From: Stackebrandtia nassauensis DSM 44728
GTDB lineage: Bacteria > Actinomycetota > Actinomycetes > Mycobacteriales > Micromonosporaceae
NCBI RefSeq assembly: GCF_000024545.1
Contig: NC_013947.1
Location: forward strand, 5,456,001-5,520,000
Reading direction: 5' to 3'
Length of the DNA: 64,000 bases
The position numbers were made by a program, and so were the translations under genes. Below, piece by piece: positions 17,801-26,259 of this stretch (its first letter is position 1; each line of letters starts with the position of its first letter). The notes below the pieces were generated by a model, which saw only the letters and a program-made list of their open reading frames with translations, ran no database searches and was not told the origin of the DNA.

Positions 17801-18518
17801 GTTCATCTCCTCGGGCGAAGCCAAGTGGGGCCAGCGTTCCGGCGTGACCCTGCTGCTGCCGCACGGCCACGAGGGCGCGGGCCCGGACCACACCTCCGGC
17901 CGCCCGGAGCGGTACCTGCAGCTGTGCGCCGAGGACAACATGCGCATCGCCAACGTCACGACCCCGGCGAACTACTTCCACCTGCTGCGGCGCCAAGCGC
18001 TGTCGCCCAAGAAGAAGCCGCTGGTCGTCTTCACGCCGAAGTTCCTGCTGCGCTACAAGCACTGCGTGTCGGGCATCGAGGAGTTCACCTCGGGCGGCTT
18101 CCGTCCGGTGCTGACCGACCCGCTGGTCGACTCCGGGCAGCTTCCCGCCGCGAACGTGCGCCGCGTCCTGCTGTGCTCGGGCAAGATGTACTACCACCTG
18201 GCCGACGCCCGGGAGCTGAACGGCAACACCGACACGGCGATCATCCGCCTGGAGCAGCTCTTCCCGCTCCCGGTGGACGAGCTCAAGGCGGCGCTGGCAC
18301 CGTTCACGGGCGCCTCCGAGCACGCCTGGGTCCAGGAGGAACCGGCCAACCAGGGTGCCTGGTCGTTCATCGCCCTGAACCTGCTCGAGCACCTGGACGG
18401 CATCAGCCTGCGTCGCCTCTCGCGTCCGGCCGCCGCCGCCCCCTCGGTGGGTGTCAAGAAGGTCCACGACGTCGAGCAGCAGGCCCTGCTGGACGTCGCG
18501 ATCCCGCCGAAGAAGTAG
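14841..18518 (+). CDS. kgd: Multifunctional 2-oxoglutarate decarboxylase/dehydrogenase (Kgd)
   Basis: A 1225-residue fusion typical of actinobacteria. It supplies the E1 and E2 activities for 2-oxoglutarate oxidation in the TCA cycle, with lipoyl groups provided in trans. The N-terminus reads [22 protein letters not shown] Lys/Ala/Pro linker (about 55-110) leads to an E2-type acyltransferase core (about 115-340, ending [13 protein letters not shown]), then the ThDP-dependent E1 (about 375-1225) with [16 protein letters not shown] and [12 protein letters not shown]. There is no lipoyl domain, as expected. GTG 14841 is chosen because [15 protein letters not shown] matches the usual family start; weak AGAGG and AAAGG sites precede it. 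The DUF6104-type gene follows after seven bases. Confidence 0.97.
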   Translation: MSTQDRNATSKSNPLSEFGPNEWIVEDMYQRYLADPSSVESTWHEFFDGYQPHSADTAAAAETKTEAKPQSAPKTAETADAKPAAKPAAQASPSKPAAKADTPLAADAQSKPLRGVAAKVAENMDVSLEIPTATSVRAIPAKLLSDNRIVINNHLRRGRGGKVSFTHMIGYALVKALASHPEMNNSYGVVNGKPTMVSPAAVNLGLAIDLKKDDGSRTLVVPSIKGCQDMDFRQFWQAYEDIVRKARNNKLTMEDYGGTTLTLTNPGGIGTVHSIPRLMRGQGTIIGVGAMEYPAEYSGASDETIARLGVSKAITVTSTYDHRVIQGAQSGEFLKRVHELLLGADGFFDDVFTSLRVPYEPVRWVRDVAHTSEGQIDKAARVIELIHAYRVRGHLMADTDPLEFKIRRHPDLDILEHGLTLWDLDRAFPVGGFAGKSTMKLRDILGVLRESYCRRVGIEYMHIQEPEERAWIQQRVERPYEKPDIEEQKHILGRLNVSEAFETFLGTKYVGQKRFSLEGGESLIPLLDEVLSNAARDSLDEVVIGMAHRGRLNVLSNIVGKPPEKIFSEFEGAMDPKSVQGSGDVKYHLGMTGKFTTSDGEHATTVSVAANPSHLEAVDPVLEGIVRAKQDRLDLGLEGYTVLPLMVHGDAAFAGQGVVAETLNLSQLRGYRTGGTVHVIINNQVGFTTAPEYSRSSLYSTDVARMIQAPIFHVNGDDPEAVVRVAKLAFEYRQAFNKDVVVDMICYRRRGHNEGDDPSMTNPLMYQIIDAKRSVRKLYTEALIGRGDISLADAEEALKDYHDQLERVFKATKESVSASGQPVRQRAAEPEATVDTTVSAELIARIGKAHTDVPEGFTPHKRVRQLLERREQMSTQGGIDWAFGELLAVGSLLNQGVSVRMSGQDTRRGTFVQRHSVVVDHNNEREYTPVAQVADNGARFWVYDSLLSEYAAMGFEYGYSVENPDALVMWEAQFGDFANGAQSVVDEFISSGEAKWGQRSGVTLLLPHGHEGAGPDHTSGRPERYLQLCAEDNMRIANVTTPANYFHLLRRQALSPKKKPLVVFTPKFLLRYKHCVSGIEEFTSGGFRPVLTDPLVDSGQLPAANVRRVLLCSGKMYYHLADARELNGNTDTAIIRLEQLFPLPVDELKAALAPFTGASEHAWVQEEPANQGAWSFIALNLLEHLDGISLRRLSRPAAAAPSVGVKKVHDVEQQALLDVAIPPKK

Positions 18519-18524
18519 CGTCCG

Positions 18525-18710
18525 ATGTACTACACCGACCGAGGCATCGAGGAACTCGAGAAACGACGCGGCGAAGAAGAGGTCACCCTGGAATGGGTGG
18601 CCGCCCGGCTGCGCGAGTTCGTCGACGACAACCCCGAGTTCGAAACGCCGATCGAGCGGCTGGCCACCTGGCTGGCCCGGCTCGACGACGAGTCGGACGA
18701 GGACGAGTAG
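18525..18710 (+). CDS. Small conserved protein, DUF6104-like
   Basis: A 61-residue acidic protein (MYYTDRGIEELEKRRGEE, WLARLDDE) that I recall as a conserved actinobacterial family found next to kgd. It starts six bases after the kgd stop and ends just before a strong terminator, so it is co-transcribed with kgd. There is no known function or recognisable motif. Confidence 0.85.
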   Translation: MYYTDRGIEELEKRRGEEEVTLEWVAARLREFVDDNPEFETPIERLATWLARLDDESDEDE

Positions 18711-18724
18711 CCGTTTGAGTGAAC

Positions 18725-18769
18725 GTAAGCCCCACCCCGAGGCAAAACTAAGGGGTGGGGCTTACTTTT
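18725..18769. terminator. Strong terminator of the kgd operon
   Basis: A perfect 14-bp stem (18725-18738 with 18752-18765) followed directly by TTTT. The next start codon is only ten bases after the stem, which is unusually close. Confidence 0.92.
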
Positions 18770-18774
18770 GCGCC

Positions 18775-19380
18775 ATGGACGTGAACCTCAAGTTCGACAA
18801 CATGGAAGAAGCCACCGCGGCGGTTCGGGCGGCACACCCGACCGCGCACAAGTTGGGAGCCATGAGCCAGGACTGGCGTGGGGATGTCTACTTCGACCCC
18901 GACGAACGCGTTGTCGTCATCGTCGACGACTGCTCGGACGACGACATCGACCCCGAGAACGTCCGGCTGCGCCAGTACGAGGGCCTTGACTGGCTGGGGT
19001 CCGCCGACCTGGTCGACGAGTACGAATACGAACTGAGCAAACTGGAGGAATGCGACGACGATGTCGACAGCGGTCGCGCGCAGGAGTTGATCCGAGAGGC
19101 TCTCACCGTCGTCGCGACCTGCGGCATAGCTGAACGGGAGTCGGGCGACGACGAGAAAGCCAACCTGATCAACCTTGATCTGACCTTGCGCATCGAACGG
19201 CTGAAAGTCCAGATGAGCCTGCTCTCCAGCATGCGGGCGGAGAACATCCTGGGCCGTCTCGAAGCAAGGAACCACCGCCACGGCGCCAAGCGCGAGGTCG
19301 CCGCGGCACTGGGCATAAAGCCGCAGAACGTCCAGGACAATCTCGCCGCCTATTACCGGCGGCTCAACAGGATCGACTGA
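18775..19380 (+). CDS. Unknown acidic protein with HTH-like C-terminus
   Basis: A 201-residue protein with no recognised family. The N-terminal 100 residues are rich in Asp/Glu (VVVIVDDCSDDDIDPENVRL). The C-terminus, AKREVAAALGIKPQNVQDNL, resembles a helix-turn-helix. ATG 18775 gives the longest sensible product but leaves almost no leader after the kgd terminator. ATG 18802 or an ATG near 18862 is an alternative, or the message is leaderless. It converges on the oxidoreductase at 19387 with a six-base gap. Confidence 0.65.
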   Translation: MDVNLKFDNMEEATAAVRAAHPTAHKLGAMSQDWRGDVYFDPDERVVVIVDDCSDDDIDPENVRLRQYEGLDWLGSADLVDEYEYELSKLEECDDDVDSGRAQELIREALTVVATCGIAERESGDDEKANLINLDLTLRIERLKVQMSLLSSMRAENILGRLEARNHRHGAKREVAAALGIKPQNVQDNLAAYYRRLNRID

Positions 19381-19386
19381 TCGCCG

Positions 19387-20376
19387 CTATTCCCCCGGGT
19401 ACGTCACACCCAGCTGCGAACGGGCCTCGTCCATCACCGCCATGACGTCGAGTGTGGACTGCCACGGCACCAGCGGCGACTCGGTCAGCCCCTCCCGCAG
19501 GCACCGCATCGCCTCGATCGCCTGGTGCACATAGCCGAGACCGTCGTGCGGCACCTCGACGATCTCCAGCTCGGCCTCGCCGCCGCCCCGGCCCAACAGG
19601 TAGCGGCTGGGTCGGAAGAACGGCGCGGGCAGTGTGACGTGACCGGTGGTGCCGTTGACGGACGCGACGATCGGCATGTCCGAGGTGATCGAGCAGGCCA
19701 GCGTCGCCACCGCACCGGAGTCGTAACCCAGCACCAGTCCCGCGGTGGCGTCGACGCCTTCGGGGGTGAGGCTGCCGGTCGCGTGGATGCTCGCGGGCCG
19801 TCCGAGGATGAGTTGGGCCAGCGAGATCGGGTAGACGCCGAGGTCGAGCAGCGCGCCACCGGCCTGGTTCGGGTCGCGCAGTCGGTGTCCCGGCGGGAAC
19901 GGCCCGCCGAGTCCGAAGGTCGCGTTCAGGGTGGTCACATCGCCGATGAGGCCGTCGGTCAGCGCTTTTCGCATGTGGCGGATCGCGGGGTTGAGGCGCA
20001 TCCACATGGCCTCCATGAGGAACAGGCCGCGTTCGCCAGCGAGGTCCACAAGGGTCTTGGCTTGGACGTGGTTGACCGTGAACGCTTTTTCGCACAGCAC
20101 CGCCTTGCCGCCTTCGAGGCAACGTTTGGCGGCCTCGTAGTGGGCGTTGTGGGTGTTGGCGATGTAGACGATGTCGACGTCCGGGTCGGCGATCAGGTCG
20201 TCCCAGCTGCCGTGGGCGGCCGGGATGTCGAAGCGCTCGGCGAAGGCCCGAGCGGTTTCGGGTGAGCGGGATCCCACGGCGGCGACGTGTGCGTCCGGCA
20301 GCCGCTTGAGGTCTTCGGTGAAGGTCGCGGCGATACCGCCGGTGGCCAGGATCCCCCAGCCGATGGAGTCGGTCAT
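19387..20376 (-). CDS. Gfo/Idh/MocA family oxidoreductase (dihydrodiol-dehydrogenase-like)
   Basis: A 329-residue NAD(P)-dependent dehydrogenase with the N-terminal Rossmann motif GWGILATGGIA, the CEKAFTVN motif around residue 95 and GGALLDLGVYPISLA, which is typical of the trans-1,2-dihydrodiol dehydrogenase branch. It differs clearly from the family member at 871-2073. The substrate is unknown. It appears to be monocistronic, separated from the upstream serine hydrolase by a terminator. Confidence 0.88.
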   Translation of the reverse strand: MTDSIGWGILATGGIAATFTEDLKRLPDAHVAAVGSRSPETARAFAERFDIPAAHGSWDDLIADPDVDIVYIANTHNAHYEAAKRCLEGGKAVLCEKAFTVNHVQAKTLVDLAGERGLFLMEAMWMRLNPAIRHMRKALTDGLIGDVTTLNATFGLGGPFPPGHRLRDPNQAGGALLDLGVYPISLAQLILGRPASIHATGSLTPEGVDATAGLVLGYDSGAVATLACSITSDMPIVASVNGTTGHVTLPAPFFRPSRYLLGRGGGEAELEIVEVPHDGLGYVHQAIEAMRCLREGLTESPLVPWQSTLDVMAVMDEARSQLGVTYPGE

Positions 20377-20402
20377 CCCGACATCTCAGCACAGCGCGGC
20401 CG

Positions 20403-20456
20403 GGCCACAAGCCGAGGTCGGCGGCAAGGTGTTGTCGGCGACCTCGGCTTGTGGCC
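20403..20456 (-). terminator. Terminator of the sigma/serine-hydrolase operon
   Basis: A perfect 18-bp stem (20403-20420 with 20439-20456) with an 18-base loop lies three bases after the serine hydrolase stop. Confidence 0.85.
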
Positions 20457-20458
20457 GG

Positions 20459-21574
20459 TCATGCGTCGAGCAACGGCAGGATGTCGACGGCCAGGGTCTG
20501 CATGTCGCCGCCCCAGTCGGCCGCGTTGCTCGCGAGGAACAGCATCGTCTCGGCTTCGGGACAGCGGACGATCATCGCCGAGGACCATTCGTTGCCGCCG
20601 TCGTGCCACACGACCTTGCGGCCCGCCTCATCGGTGGAGATCGTCCAGCCGTAGCCGTAGTGGGACTCGCCGGTCTCGTCCTCGGGGACGTGGGGTTTGA
20701 ACAGTTTCCGTTTGGCCTTGGCCGACAGGACCTCGTCGCCGTCCAGTGCCCGGTGCCACGCGGTCATGTCGCGCGCGGTGGACAGGATGCCGCCGTTGCC
20801 GCGCAGGATCCAGTAGGGACCGTCGTCGTCCCACGGGAGTTCGTGGGGTTTGCCCATCACGCGGCCCTTGTCGTCGTACTGCTGCGCGACGGTCGCGGGA
20901 TCCCAGTCGGGCAACAGGTACCCGGTGTGACGCATCCCGGCGGGGTGGAACAGGTTGTCGGCGAGGTATTCCTCGTAGTTTCCGGAGGTCACGATCTCGA
21001 TGACGGCGGCCAGCACGCTGTAGCCGAGGTTGGAGTATTCGTAACGGGTGCCGGGTTTCCACTTCAGTTCCCGATCGCCGAATTCGCTCAGCAGTCGGGA
21101 ACGGTCGACCTCGTCGTAGTCGCTGAGGTCGGGGAGGTCGGTGAAGCCGCCGGTGTGGGTGAGCAGTTGGTGCAGCGTGATCTTTCGCTTGTCGGCGGGC
21201 AGTCCGGGAAGGTGCCGCGACAGCGGATCGGAGACCTTCAGCGCACCGTCCATGTCGAGCCGCAGGATCGCCGCGCCGGTGAACTGCTTCGTCACCGAGC
21301 CGATGTCGAAGACGGTCCGGTGGCCGCAGCGGATGTCGGCCTTGCGATCGGCGAGTCCGAAACCCTTGCGGTACAGGGTTTTCCCACCCCGGACGGCGAC
21401 GATCGCGAGGCTGGCGTCGTCGGGGAGGTTGTCGCGCAGGTACTCGTCGATGGTCTCGTGTCCGGACGTGGCCCACGCCCAGGCGCCGCCACCCACGGCG
21501 AGAGCCGAGGCGGCTCCCACCGTGGTGGCCACGAGTCCGCGCCGAGACAGCCGGGTTCGTGTATTCATCGTCAT
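20459..21574 (-). CDS. Tat-exported serine hydrolase (class C beta-lactamase/DD-peptidase family)
   Basis: A 371-residue exported enzyme. The N-terminus has a twin-arginine signal (LSRRGLVATT followed by a hydrophobic stretch to about residue 37). The catalytic SxxK is S93-V-T-K96, followed by YSN in YEYSNLGY and a C-terminal HDGGNEW in the KTG position. Members are D-alanyl-D-alanine carboxypeptidases, esterases or lactamases acting in the cell wall; the specific substrate is unclear. It starts three bases after the upstream membrane-protein gene and is the last gene of the sigma-factor operon. It is therefore probably controlled with it and may be an effector of that envelope response. Confidence 0.9.
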   Translation of the reverse strand: MTMNTRTRLSRRGLVATTVGAASALAVGGGAWAWATSGHETIDEYLRDNLPDDASLAIVAVRGGKTLYRKGFGLADRKADIRCGHRTVFDIGSVTKQFTGAAILRLDMDGALKVSDPLSRHLPGLPADKRKITLHQLLTHTGGFTDLPDLSDYDEVDRSRLLSEFGDRELKWKPGTRYEYSNLGYSVLAAVIEIVTSGNYEEYLADNLFHPAGMRHTGYLLPDWDPATVAQQYDDKGRVMGKPHELPWDDDGPYWILRGNGGILSTARDMTAWHRALDGDEVLSAKAKRKLFKPHVPEDETGESHYGYGWTISTDEAGRKVVWHDGGNEWSSAMIVRCPEAETMLFLASNAADWGGDMQTLAVDILPLLDA

Positions 21575-21577
21575 CGC

Positions 21578-22234
21578 CTATGAGTCGCAGTGCGGTTCGT
21601 TGATGTAGACGGAGATCGCCTCGATCCAGGTCAGCAGCTCCGCGTCGCTGGGGTCGCCTTCGACGACCGTGACGACGAGGGAGACGTCGACGCCGTTGAC
21701 CGACTCCCCGGAATCGAAGGCGACGACCCGCTCGCCGGTTTCGGCATCGGTGCCGATGCGGGCGGAGTCGAAATGCAGCTCGGCTTCCTCGGAAGCCTGG
21801 ATCGGCAGCTTCTCCACCGGGGTGTCCTCCGCTTTGACCGCGACCCGGTAGTCCCCGAAGTTCACCGGGTGCTCGATGCTGCCGGATTCGCCGCCGGTCC
21901 ATTCCGCGGCCTCGAGTTCGTCCACGCCGTCTTCGCCGGTCTCGACGAGCAGCAGTCGCTGCGGGACATCGTCCTTCACGTCGAAGCAGACGCTCACGTC
22001 GCGGTCGTGCGGAGGCACGCCGCCGTGGCTCGCCGGTTGCAGCAGCTGGCCGGTCAGCAGCGCGGCCGCACCGGTCACGGCGAGTGCCGAGGCCCCCGCC
22101 GTGACCCGGCGCCAGATGCCGCGCCTGCGGCTGCGTGCCTTCACGGTCTCCAGCAACCCGGCCGAGTCGGGCGCGTTGCGTGCCTGCCGCTCGAACATGC
22201 CGCCGATGGCCGTGGCGAAGTCGTTGTCGTTCAT
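21578..22234 (-). CDS. Single-pass membrane protein, probable anti-sigma partner
   Basis: A 218-residue protein. ATG 22234 has GGAG six bases upstream and overlaps the sigma gene stop by four bases. Residues 1-45 form a short cytoplasmic region, residues 46-68 a membrane helix (VTAGASALAVTGAAALL), and about 150 residues an acidic extracytoplasmic domain. There is no ZAS zinc motif. The position immediately after an ECF sigma gene, with coupled translation, suggests it regulates that sigma factor. This is inference from context. Confidence 0.75.
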   Translation of the reverse strand: MNDNDFATAIGGMFERQARNAPDSAGLLETVKARSRRRGIWRRVTAGASALAVTGAAALLTGQLLQPASHGGVPPHDRDVSVCFDVKDDVPQRLLLVETGEDGVDELEAAEWTGGESGSIEHPVNFGDYRVAVKAEDTPVEKLPIQASEEAELHFDSARIGTDAETGERVVAFDSGESVNGVDVSLVVTVVEGDPSDAELLTWIEAISVYINEPHCDS

Positions 22235-22737
22235 ACCCGCTCCTCGGTCTTGATGGTGAAGTTCGGCAGCCCGGGGTGCTCCCGCAGTTTCGCCAGCGCC
22301 CGGCTGACGTGCACCCGTACCGTCGCGGCCGAACAGCCCAGCAGTTCGGCGACCTGCGCGTCGGGCAGGTCCTCGTAGTAGCGCAGCACCAGTACGGCGC
22401 GCTGCCGTCGCGGCAGCGTGGCCAGCACGCGCCACATCGCGTCGCGTTCGGCGATGGCCTGTGCCGTGTCGGTTCCGGACGCGGTCTTGGCCATCTCGTC
22501 GGCGACGTGTTCGCTGGCGACCTTGCGGCGGCGCCAGGACAGGAACTGCCGCAGCACGGCCTTGCGGACGTAGGGTTCGGGATCGCCGTCGCGTTCGATG
22601 GCGCGCCATCGGCGGTGGCAGCGGATCAGAGCCTCCTGGACGAAGTCCTCGGCTCGGTGCCTGTCACCGCACAGCAGATAGGCGAATCTCATGAGGGCGT
22701 CGCCGCGCGCCCGTACGTAGTCGTCGAAGTTCTCCAT
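22231..22737 (-). CDS. ECF sigma factor, SigE-family type
   Basis: A 168-residue ECF sigma factor. Region 2 (DALMRFAYLLCGDRHRAEDFVQEALIRC) and region 4 (LPRRQRAVLVLRYYEDLPDAQVAELLGCSAATVRVHVSRAL) are both complete. The short length and sequence style match the actinobacterial SigE-family group (TIGR02983, from memory). It is the first gene of an operon with a membrane protein and a serine hydrolase, suggesting cell-envelope control. Confidence 0.92.
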   Translation of the reverse strand: MENFDDYVRARGDALMRFAYLLCGDRHRAEDFVQEALIRCHRRWRAIERDGDPEPYVRKAVLRQFLSWRRRKVASEHVADEMAKTASGTDTAQAIAERDAMWRVLATLPRRQRAVLVLRYYEDLPDAQVAELLGCSAATVRVHVSRALAKLREHPGLPNFTIKTEERV

Positions 22738-22853
22738 GCCACCTCACTGGTGTGCTTGCTCGTACCAGTGTTGACGACCTGGGGGGCCACGGACATTTAC
22801 CTGGCCGCCCGGTTTTTCACGAGCGTGCCCGACACCACCCATAGCCGAGGGCT

Positions 22854-24221
22854 ATGAGTACGTCCGTACCGCGTACCTACCGGTTGACCGAACGGCGACG
22901 AAGGCTGGAAAGCGTGAAGGACTCCGCGCCACCTCGACACCGGGCCCCCGACGATTCGCCGCTGGCCAACATCGGGCCCAACTGGTTCGCCTCGGTGATG
23001 GGCACCGGCATCGTCGCCAACGCCGCGATCGCGCTGCCGTACCAGTTCCCGGGGCAGCGCGTGGCGGCGACCGTCGTGTGGCTGCTGGCCTCGGCCTGGC
23101 TGACCACGGTCACGATCTGCTTCGCGGCGCACTGGCTGCGGCACCGCGACCGGGCCCGCAAGCACCACACCAACCCGGTGATGGCGCAGTTCTACGGCGC
23201 GCCGCCGATGGCGTTCCTGACCATCGGCGCCGGGGCCCTGAACTTCGCGCCCCCGTACATCGGCGTCGACGCGGCCTACACCGTCGCGCTCGGACTGTGG
23301 TTCCTCGGCACCGCCACCGGGCTGTTGACGGCCGTGGCGATCCCGTACCTCATGTTCACCAAACACGAGGTGGCCGCGGACGCGCCGTTCGCGGGCTGGC
23401 TGATGCCGGTGGTGCCGCCGATGGTCTCGGCCGCGACGGGTGCCGCGCTCATCCCCCACATCGCCGCCGGGCAACCGCGCGAGACGATGCTGTTGGCCTG
23501 CTACGCGATGTTCGGCATCAGCCTGCTGGCCACGATGGTGATCCTGCCGCAGGTGTGGTCCAAACTGGTGCATCACGGGGTCGGCGCCGCCGCGGCCGTC
23601 CCCACGCTGTGGATCTGCCTGGGTCCGCTGGGCCAGTCGGTGACGGCGGCGGGCAACCTCGGCAAGGTGGCGCCGCTGGCGCTGGGCGCGCCGGTGAGCA
23701 CCGCCCTGGACAGTTTCGGCCTCATCTACGGGGTGCCGGTGCTGGGTTTCGCGCTGCTGTGGATCGCCATCGCCTCGGCCGTCACCATCCGAACCGTCCG
23801 CAATGGAATGCCGTTCGCGTTGACCTGGTGGAGCTTCACCTTCCCCGTCGGCACCTGCGTCACCGGCGCGGCGGGGCTGGCCACCCGCACCGAACTGCCG
23901 GGCCTGGAAGTCCTCACCATGGCGATGTACGGACTGCTGCTGTCGGCCTGGCTGCTGGTGGGCGTGCGCACCGCGCGCGGCATCGTCACGGGGAAGCTGC
24001 TCGCCGCGCCGCCTGCACCGCCTGCGCCACCCGCAGCAGGTCCGCAGCCGGTCCCGACGGCCGTCGGCCGCGCGGCCATACCGCGCGTAGGCGACGGTGA
24101 AAGTCTGCTCCCGATACCGGGACTGACACCAGTCTTCCGGATGTCAGCTCCTCCACAACAGACAGAGAGCTGGTCACCGCCGCCCCCGCTCCCGCGGCGA
24201 CCGACGCCTTCACAGCGGTAG
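22854..24221 (+). CDS. TDT/SLAC1-family membrane transporter with antisense-encoded tail
   Basis: A roughly ten-helix transporter of the tellurite-resistance/dicarboxylate (TDT) family, opening with PNWFASVMGTGIVANAA, the family's usual first helix. Members export sulfite, C4-dicarboxylates or other anions. The conserved core ends near residue 380 (LLVGVRTARGIV). The last 75 residues or so are Pro-rich low complexity and are read from the strand opposite the end of the LysR gene. The two genes overlap convergently by 236 bases. The start may be GTG 22914 (VKDSAPPRHR) instead of ATG 22854. The neighbouring LysR protein is the obvious candidate regulator. Confidence 0.85.
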   Translation: MSTSVPRTYRLTERRRRLESVKDSAPPRHRAPDDSPLANIGPNWFASVMGTGIVANAAIALPYQFPGQRVAATVVWLLASAWLTTVTICFAAHWLRHRDRARKHHTNPVMAQFYGAPPMAFLTIGAGALNFAPPYIGVDAAYTVALGLWFLGTATGLLTAVAIPYLMFTKHEVAADAPFAGWLMPVVPPMVSAATGAALIPHIAAGQPRETMLLACYAMFGISLLATMVILPQVWSKLVHHGVGAAAAVPTLWICLGPLGQSVTAAGNLGKVAPLALGAPVSTALDSFGLIYGVPVLGFALLWIAIASAVTIRTVRNGMPFALTWWSFTFPVGTCVTGAAGLATRTELPGLEVLTMAMYGLLLSAWLLVGVRTARGIVTGKLLAAPPAPPAPPAAGPQPVPTAVGRAAIPRVGDGESLLPIPGLTPVFRMSAPPQQTESWSPPPPLPRRPTPSQR

Positions 24222-24915
24222 TCGAGGCCAACTCCAGCAACGGCGCCACCTGGGTCCCGTACTCGCGCAACGCCTCGGCCACCGCCGCCCGGGTGCCCGA
24301 ACCCTGCTCCCGGCAGATCAGCGGTGTGTCGCGCAGCTCCGGCGCGGCCACCGGCGCCCCGCGCCGAGCCCAGCGGTGCCCGGGCGCCACCACCAGCACC
24401 AGCTCGTCGTCGGCCACCGTCACCGACTGCAGACCGTTTTGGACATACGGGCCCTCGACGAAACCCAGGTCCGCCTCGCCCTCGATCAGCGCCCGCGCCA
24501 CCTCGGTGGAGTTCGCGACCGTCAGCGCCACCGAGGTCTCCGGACGCTCGGTGCGCAGCCGCGCCAACCAGCCCGGCAGCAGGTACTCCGCGATCGTCAA
24601 GCTCGCCGACACCCGCAGCCGCGACTCGCGCCGCCTGCGCAACGCGTCGATCCCGCCGTCCAGCACCCGCGCCGCGTCCACCACGGCCCCGGCCCACTCC
24701 ACCAGCAGCTGCCCCGACTCGGTCAGCTGCGAACCGCGCGGGCTGCGCTCCAGCAGCGTCACCCCGACCAGCCGCTCCATCGTCCGGATCCGGTTGCTGG
24801 CCGAGGGTTGGGAGATGCCGTGCTCGGCCGCCGCCGCGCCGATACTGCCCAGCCGGGCCACACTGACCAGCAACTCGAGGCTGGGCAGATCCGGCACGCG
24901 CGGCGACAGGGACAT
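23986..24915 (-). CDS. LysR-family transcriptional regulator
   Basis: A 309-residue LysR protein with an N-terminal HTH (LPSLELLVSVARLGSIGAAA, then SQPSASNRIRTMERLVGVTL) and a periplasmic-binding-type effector domain (ADLGFVEGP, ICREQGSGTRAAVAEAL). It converges on the TDT transporter and its last 78 codons overlap that gene's 3' end. In related genomes such LysR genes often sit beside TDT transporters; the effector is unknown. Confidence 0.92.
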   Translation of the reverse strand: MSLSPRVPDLPSLELLVSVARLGSIGAAAAEHGISQPSASNRIRTMERLVGVTLLERSPRGSQLTESGQLLVEWAGAVVDAARVLDGGIDALRRRRESRLRVSASLTIAEYLLPGWLARLRTERPETSVALTVANSTEVARALIEGEADLGFVEGPYVQNGLQSVTVADDELVLVVAPGHRWARRGAPVAAPELRDTPLICREQGSGTRAAVAEALREYGTQVAPLLELASTTAVKASVAAGAGAAVTSSLSVVEELTSGRLVSVPVSGADFHRRLRAVWPRGRRPSGPAADLLRVAQAVQAARRAASP

Positions 24916-24950
24916 AGCCCCAGACTATGCCCCGCGGCGGCCACAGTGGC

Positions 24951-25916
24951 CTACGTCGTCAGGACGATCTTTCCGAAGGCCGCGCCCGACTCCAGCCGCG
25001 CGAACGCCTCGGCCGCGTCCGTCAGCTGGTAGACCGAGTCGATGAGCGGCCGCAGTTCCCGCTCGGCGCACAGCCCGACCAGGGCCTCCAGTTCCCCACG
25101 GGTGCCCATGGTGGAGCCCAGCAGTTCCAGTTGCAGGAAGAACAGCCGCCGCAGGTCGACGTTCGCCAGATGCCCCGAGGTGGTTCCGCACACGACGATC
25201 CGGCCACCGGGTTTGGCGCACTTCAGCGAGTGCTCGATGGTCGCGGCGCCGACGCTCTCGATGACGACGTCGACGCGCTCGGGCAACCGGCCACCCGGCT
25301 CGATCGCGATGGCGCCCAACGCTTCCGCGCTGTCGCGACGGTCCGCGTCCCGGCTGCTGGCGTACACCCGCGCCCCCAGCGCCTTGGCCAGCAGGATCGC
25401 CGCCGTCGACACGCCGCCACCGGCGCCCTGCACCAGCACCGCGTCGCCCGATGCCAGCCGCCCCTTGGTGGTGAGCATCCGGTACGCGGTCAGGTAGGCG
25501 GTGGGCAGGCACGCGGCCTCGGCGAAGCTCAGGCCCGCCGGTTTGGGGATCAGGTTGCCGCTGGGCACCGTCACGTACTCGGCCAGCGTGCCGTCGTACT
25601 TCTCCGACAGCAGGGTCCGCTTCGGGTCCAGGGTCTCGTCCCCGGCTCCGGCGGCCGCGTCGGCGACGACGGCGTGCACGATCACGTCGTTGCCGTCCTC
25701 GTCCACCCCGGCCGCGTCACAGCCCAGGATCATCGGGCACTGCTCGGCCGACAGCCCGACGCCGCGCAGCGACCACAGGTCGTGGTGGTTGAGCGCGGCG
25801 GCCTCGACCCGCACCCGGGTCCAGCCCTCGCGGCGGTCCGGCTCGGGCCGTTCGCCGGTGGCCAGCGCCGACAGCGGCGCCTTCGAATCGGTCGTGGACG
25901 CGTACGCGGCAAACAT
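24951..25916 (-). CDS. MDR-superfamily quinone-oxidoreductase-like dehydrogenase
   Basis: A 321-residue NADPH-dependent oxidoreductase. It has the N-terminal GroES-like domain (LNHHDLWSLRGVGLS, ILGCDAAGVDEDGN) and the nucleotide-binding motif QGAGGGVSTAA in a Rossmann domain. Catalytic zinc ligands of classical alcohol dehydrogenases are not evident, so the quinone-oxidoreductase branch is more likely. It lies 34 bases after the LysR start on the same strand, and 10 bases downstream of the small gene at 25927. Confidence 0.9.
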   Translation of the reverse strand: MFAAYASTTDSKAPLSALATGERPEPDRREGWTRVRVEAAALNHHDLWSLRGVGLSAEQCPMILGCDAAGVDEDGNDVIVHAVVADAAAGAGDETLDPKRTLLSEKYDGTLAEYVTVPSGNLIPKPAGLSFAEAACLPTAYLTAYRMLTTKGRLASGDAVLVQGAGGGVSTAAILLAKALGARVYASSRDADRRDSAEALGAIAIEPGGRLPERVDVVIESVGAATIEHSLKCAKPGGRIVVCGTTSGHLANVDLRRLFFLQLELLGSTMGTRGELEALVGLCAERELRPLIDSVYQLTDAAEAFARLESGAAFGKIVLTT

Positions 25917-25926
25917 GTCGCCGAGG

Positions 25927-26196
25927 CTACCGTCCCGTGCCCGAGTGCCGATCGATCAGGTTGAAATCCCAGGCGTGCGGCGGCCGGGCCACCAGGTCGG
26001 GCGGCGCCTCGGGCAGGTCCACGGCCGCGTCCCGCCAGGACGAGATCACCACGACCCGGTCCTCCGACGCGTACACCTCACTGCGGACGTATCCCGGTTC
26101 GTCCTCGATCCGCGGCACGGCGGTGGCGCAAACCCAGTCCACCAGTTCGTCGATGCGTTCCGGCAGTCCCCGGACCTCCCACATGCGAGCGATCAT
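25927..26196 (-). CDS. Small dimeric alpha/beta-barrel (ABM-like) protein
   Basis: An 89-residue protein. ATG 26196 is preceded by GGAGGAG. The pattern MIARMWEV, then WVCATAVPRIEDEPGYVRSEVY, then VVISSW resembles antibiotic-biosynthesis-monooxygenase-like ferredoxin folds. Such domains are heme-degrading or small-molecule oxidases, but no catalytic residue can be named. It is probably co-transcribed with the dehydrogenase 10 bases downstream. Confidence 0.7.
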   Translation of the reverse strand: MIARMWEVRGLPERIDELVDWVCATAVPRIEDEPGYVRSEVYASEDRVVVISSWRDAAVDLPEAPPDLVARPPHAWDFNLIDRHSGTGR

Positions 26197-26259
26197 TCCC
26201 GGCTCCTCCTCGTCTCCCCCATTGTCAATCATGTCCCCGGATGTCACGATATGTGCACC

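Noticed and set aside
14832-18467. A 1211-codon open frame antisense to kgd
   Set aside because: Long antisense frames are expected opposite GC-rich genes. The translation is low-complexity Val/Gly/Asp/His-rich with no family motif, while kgd is unmistakable.
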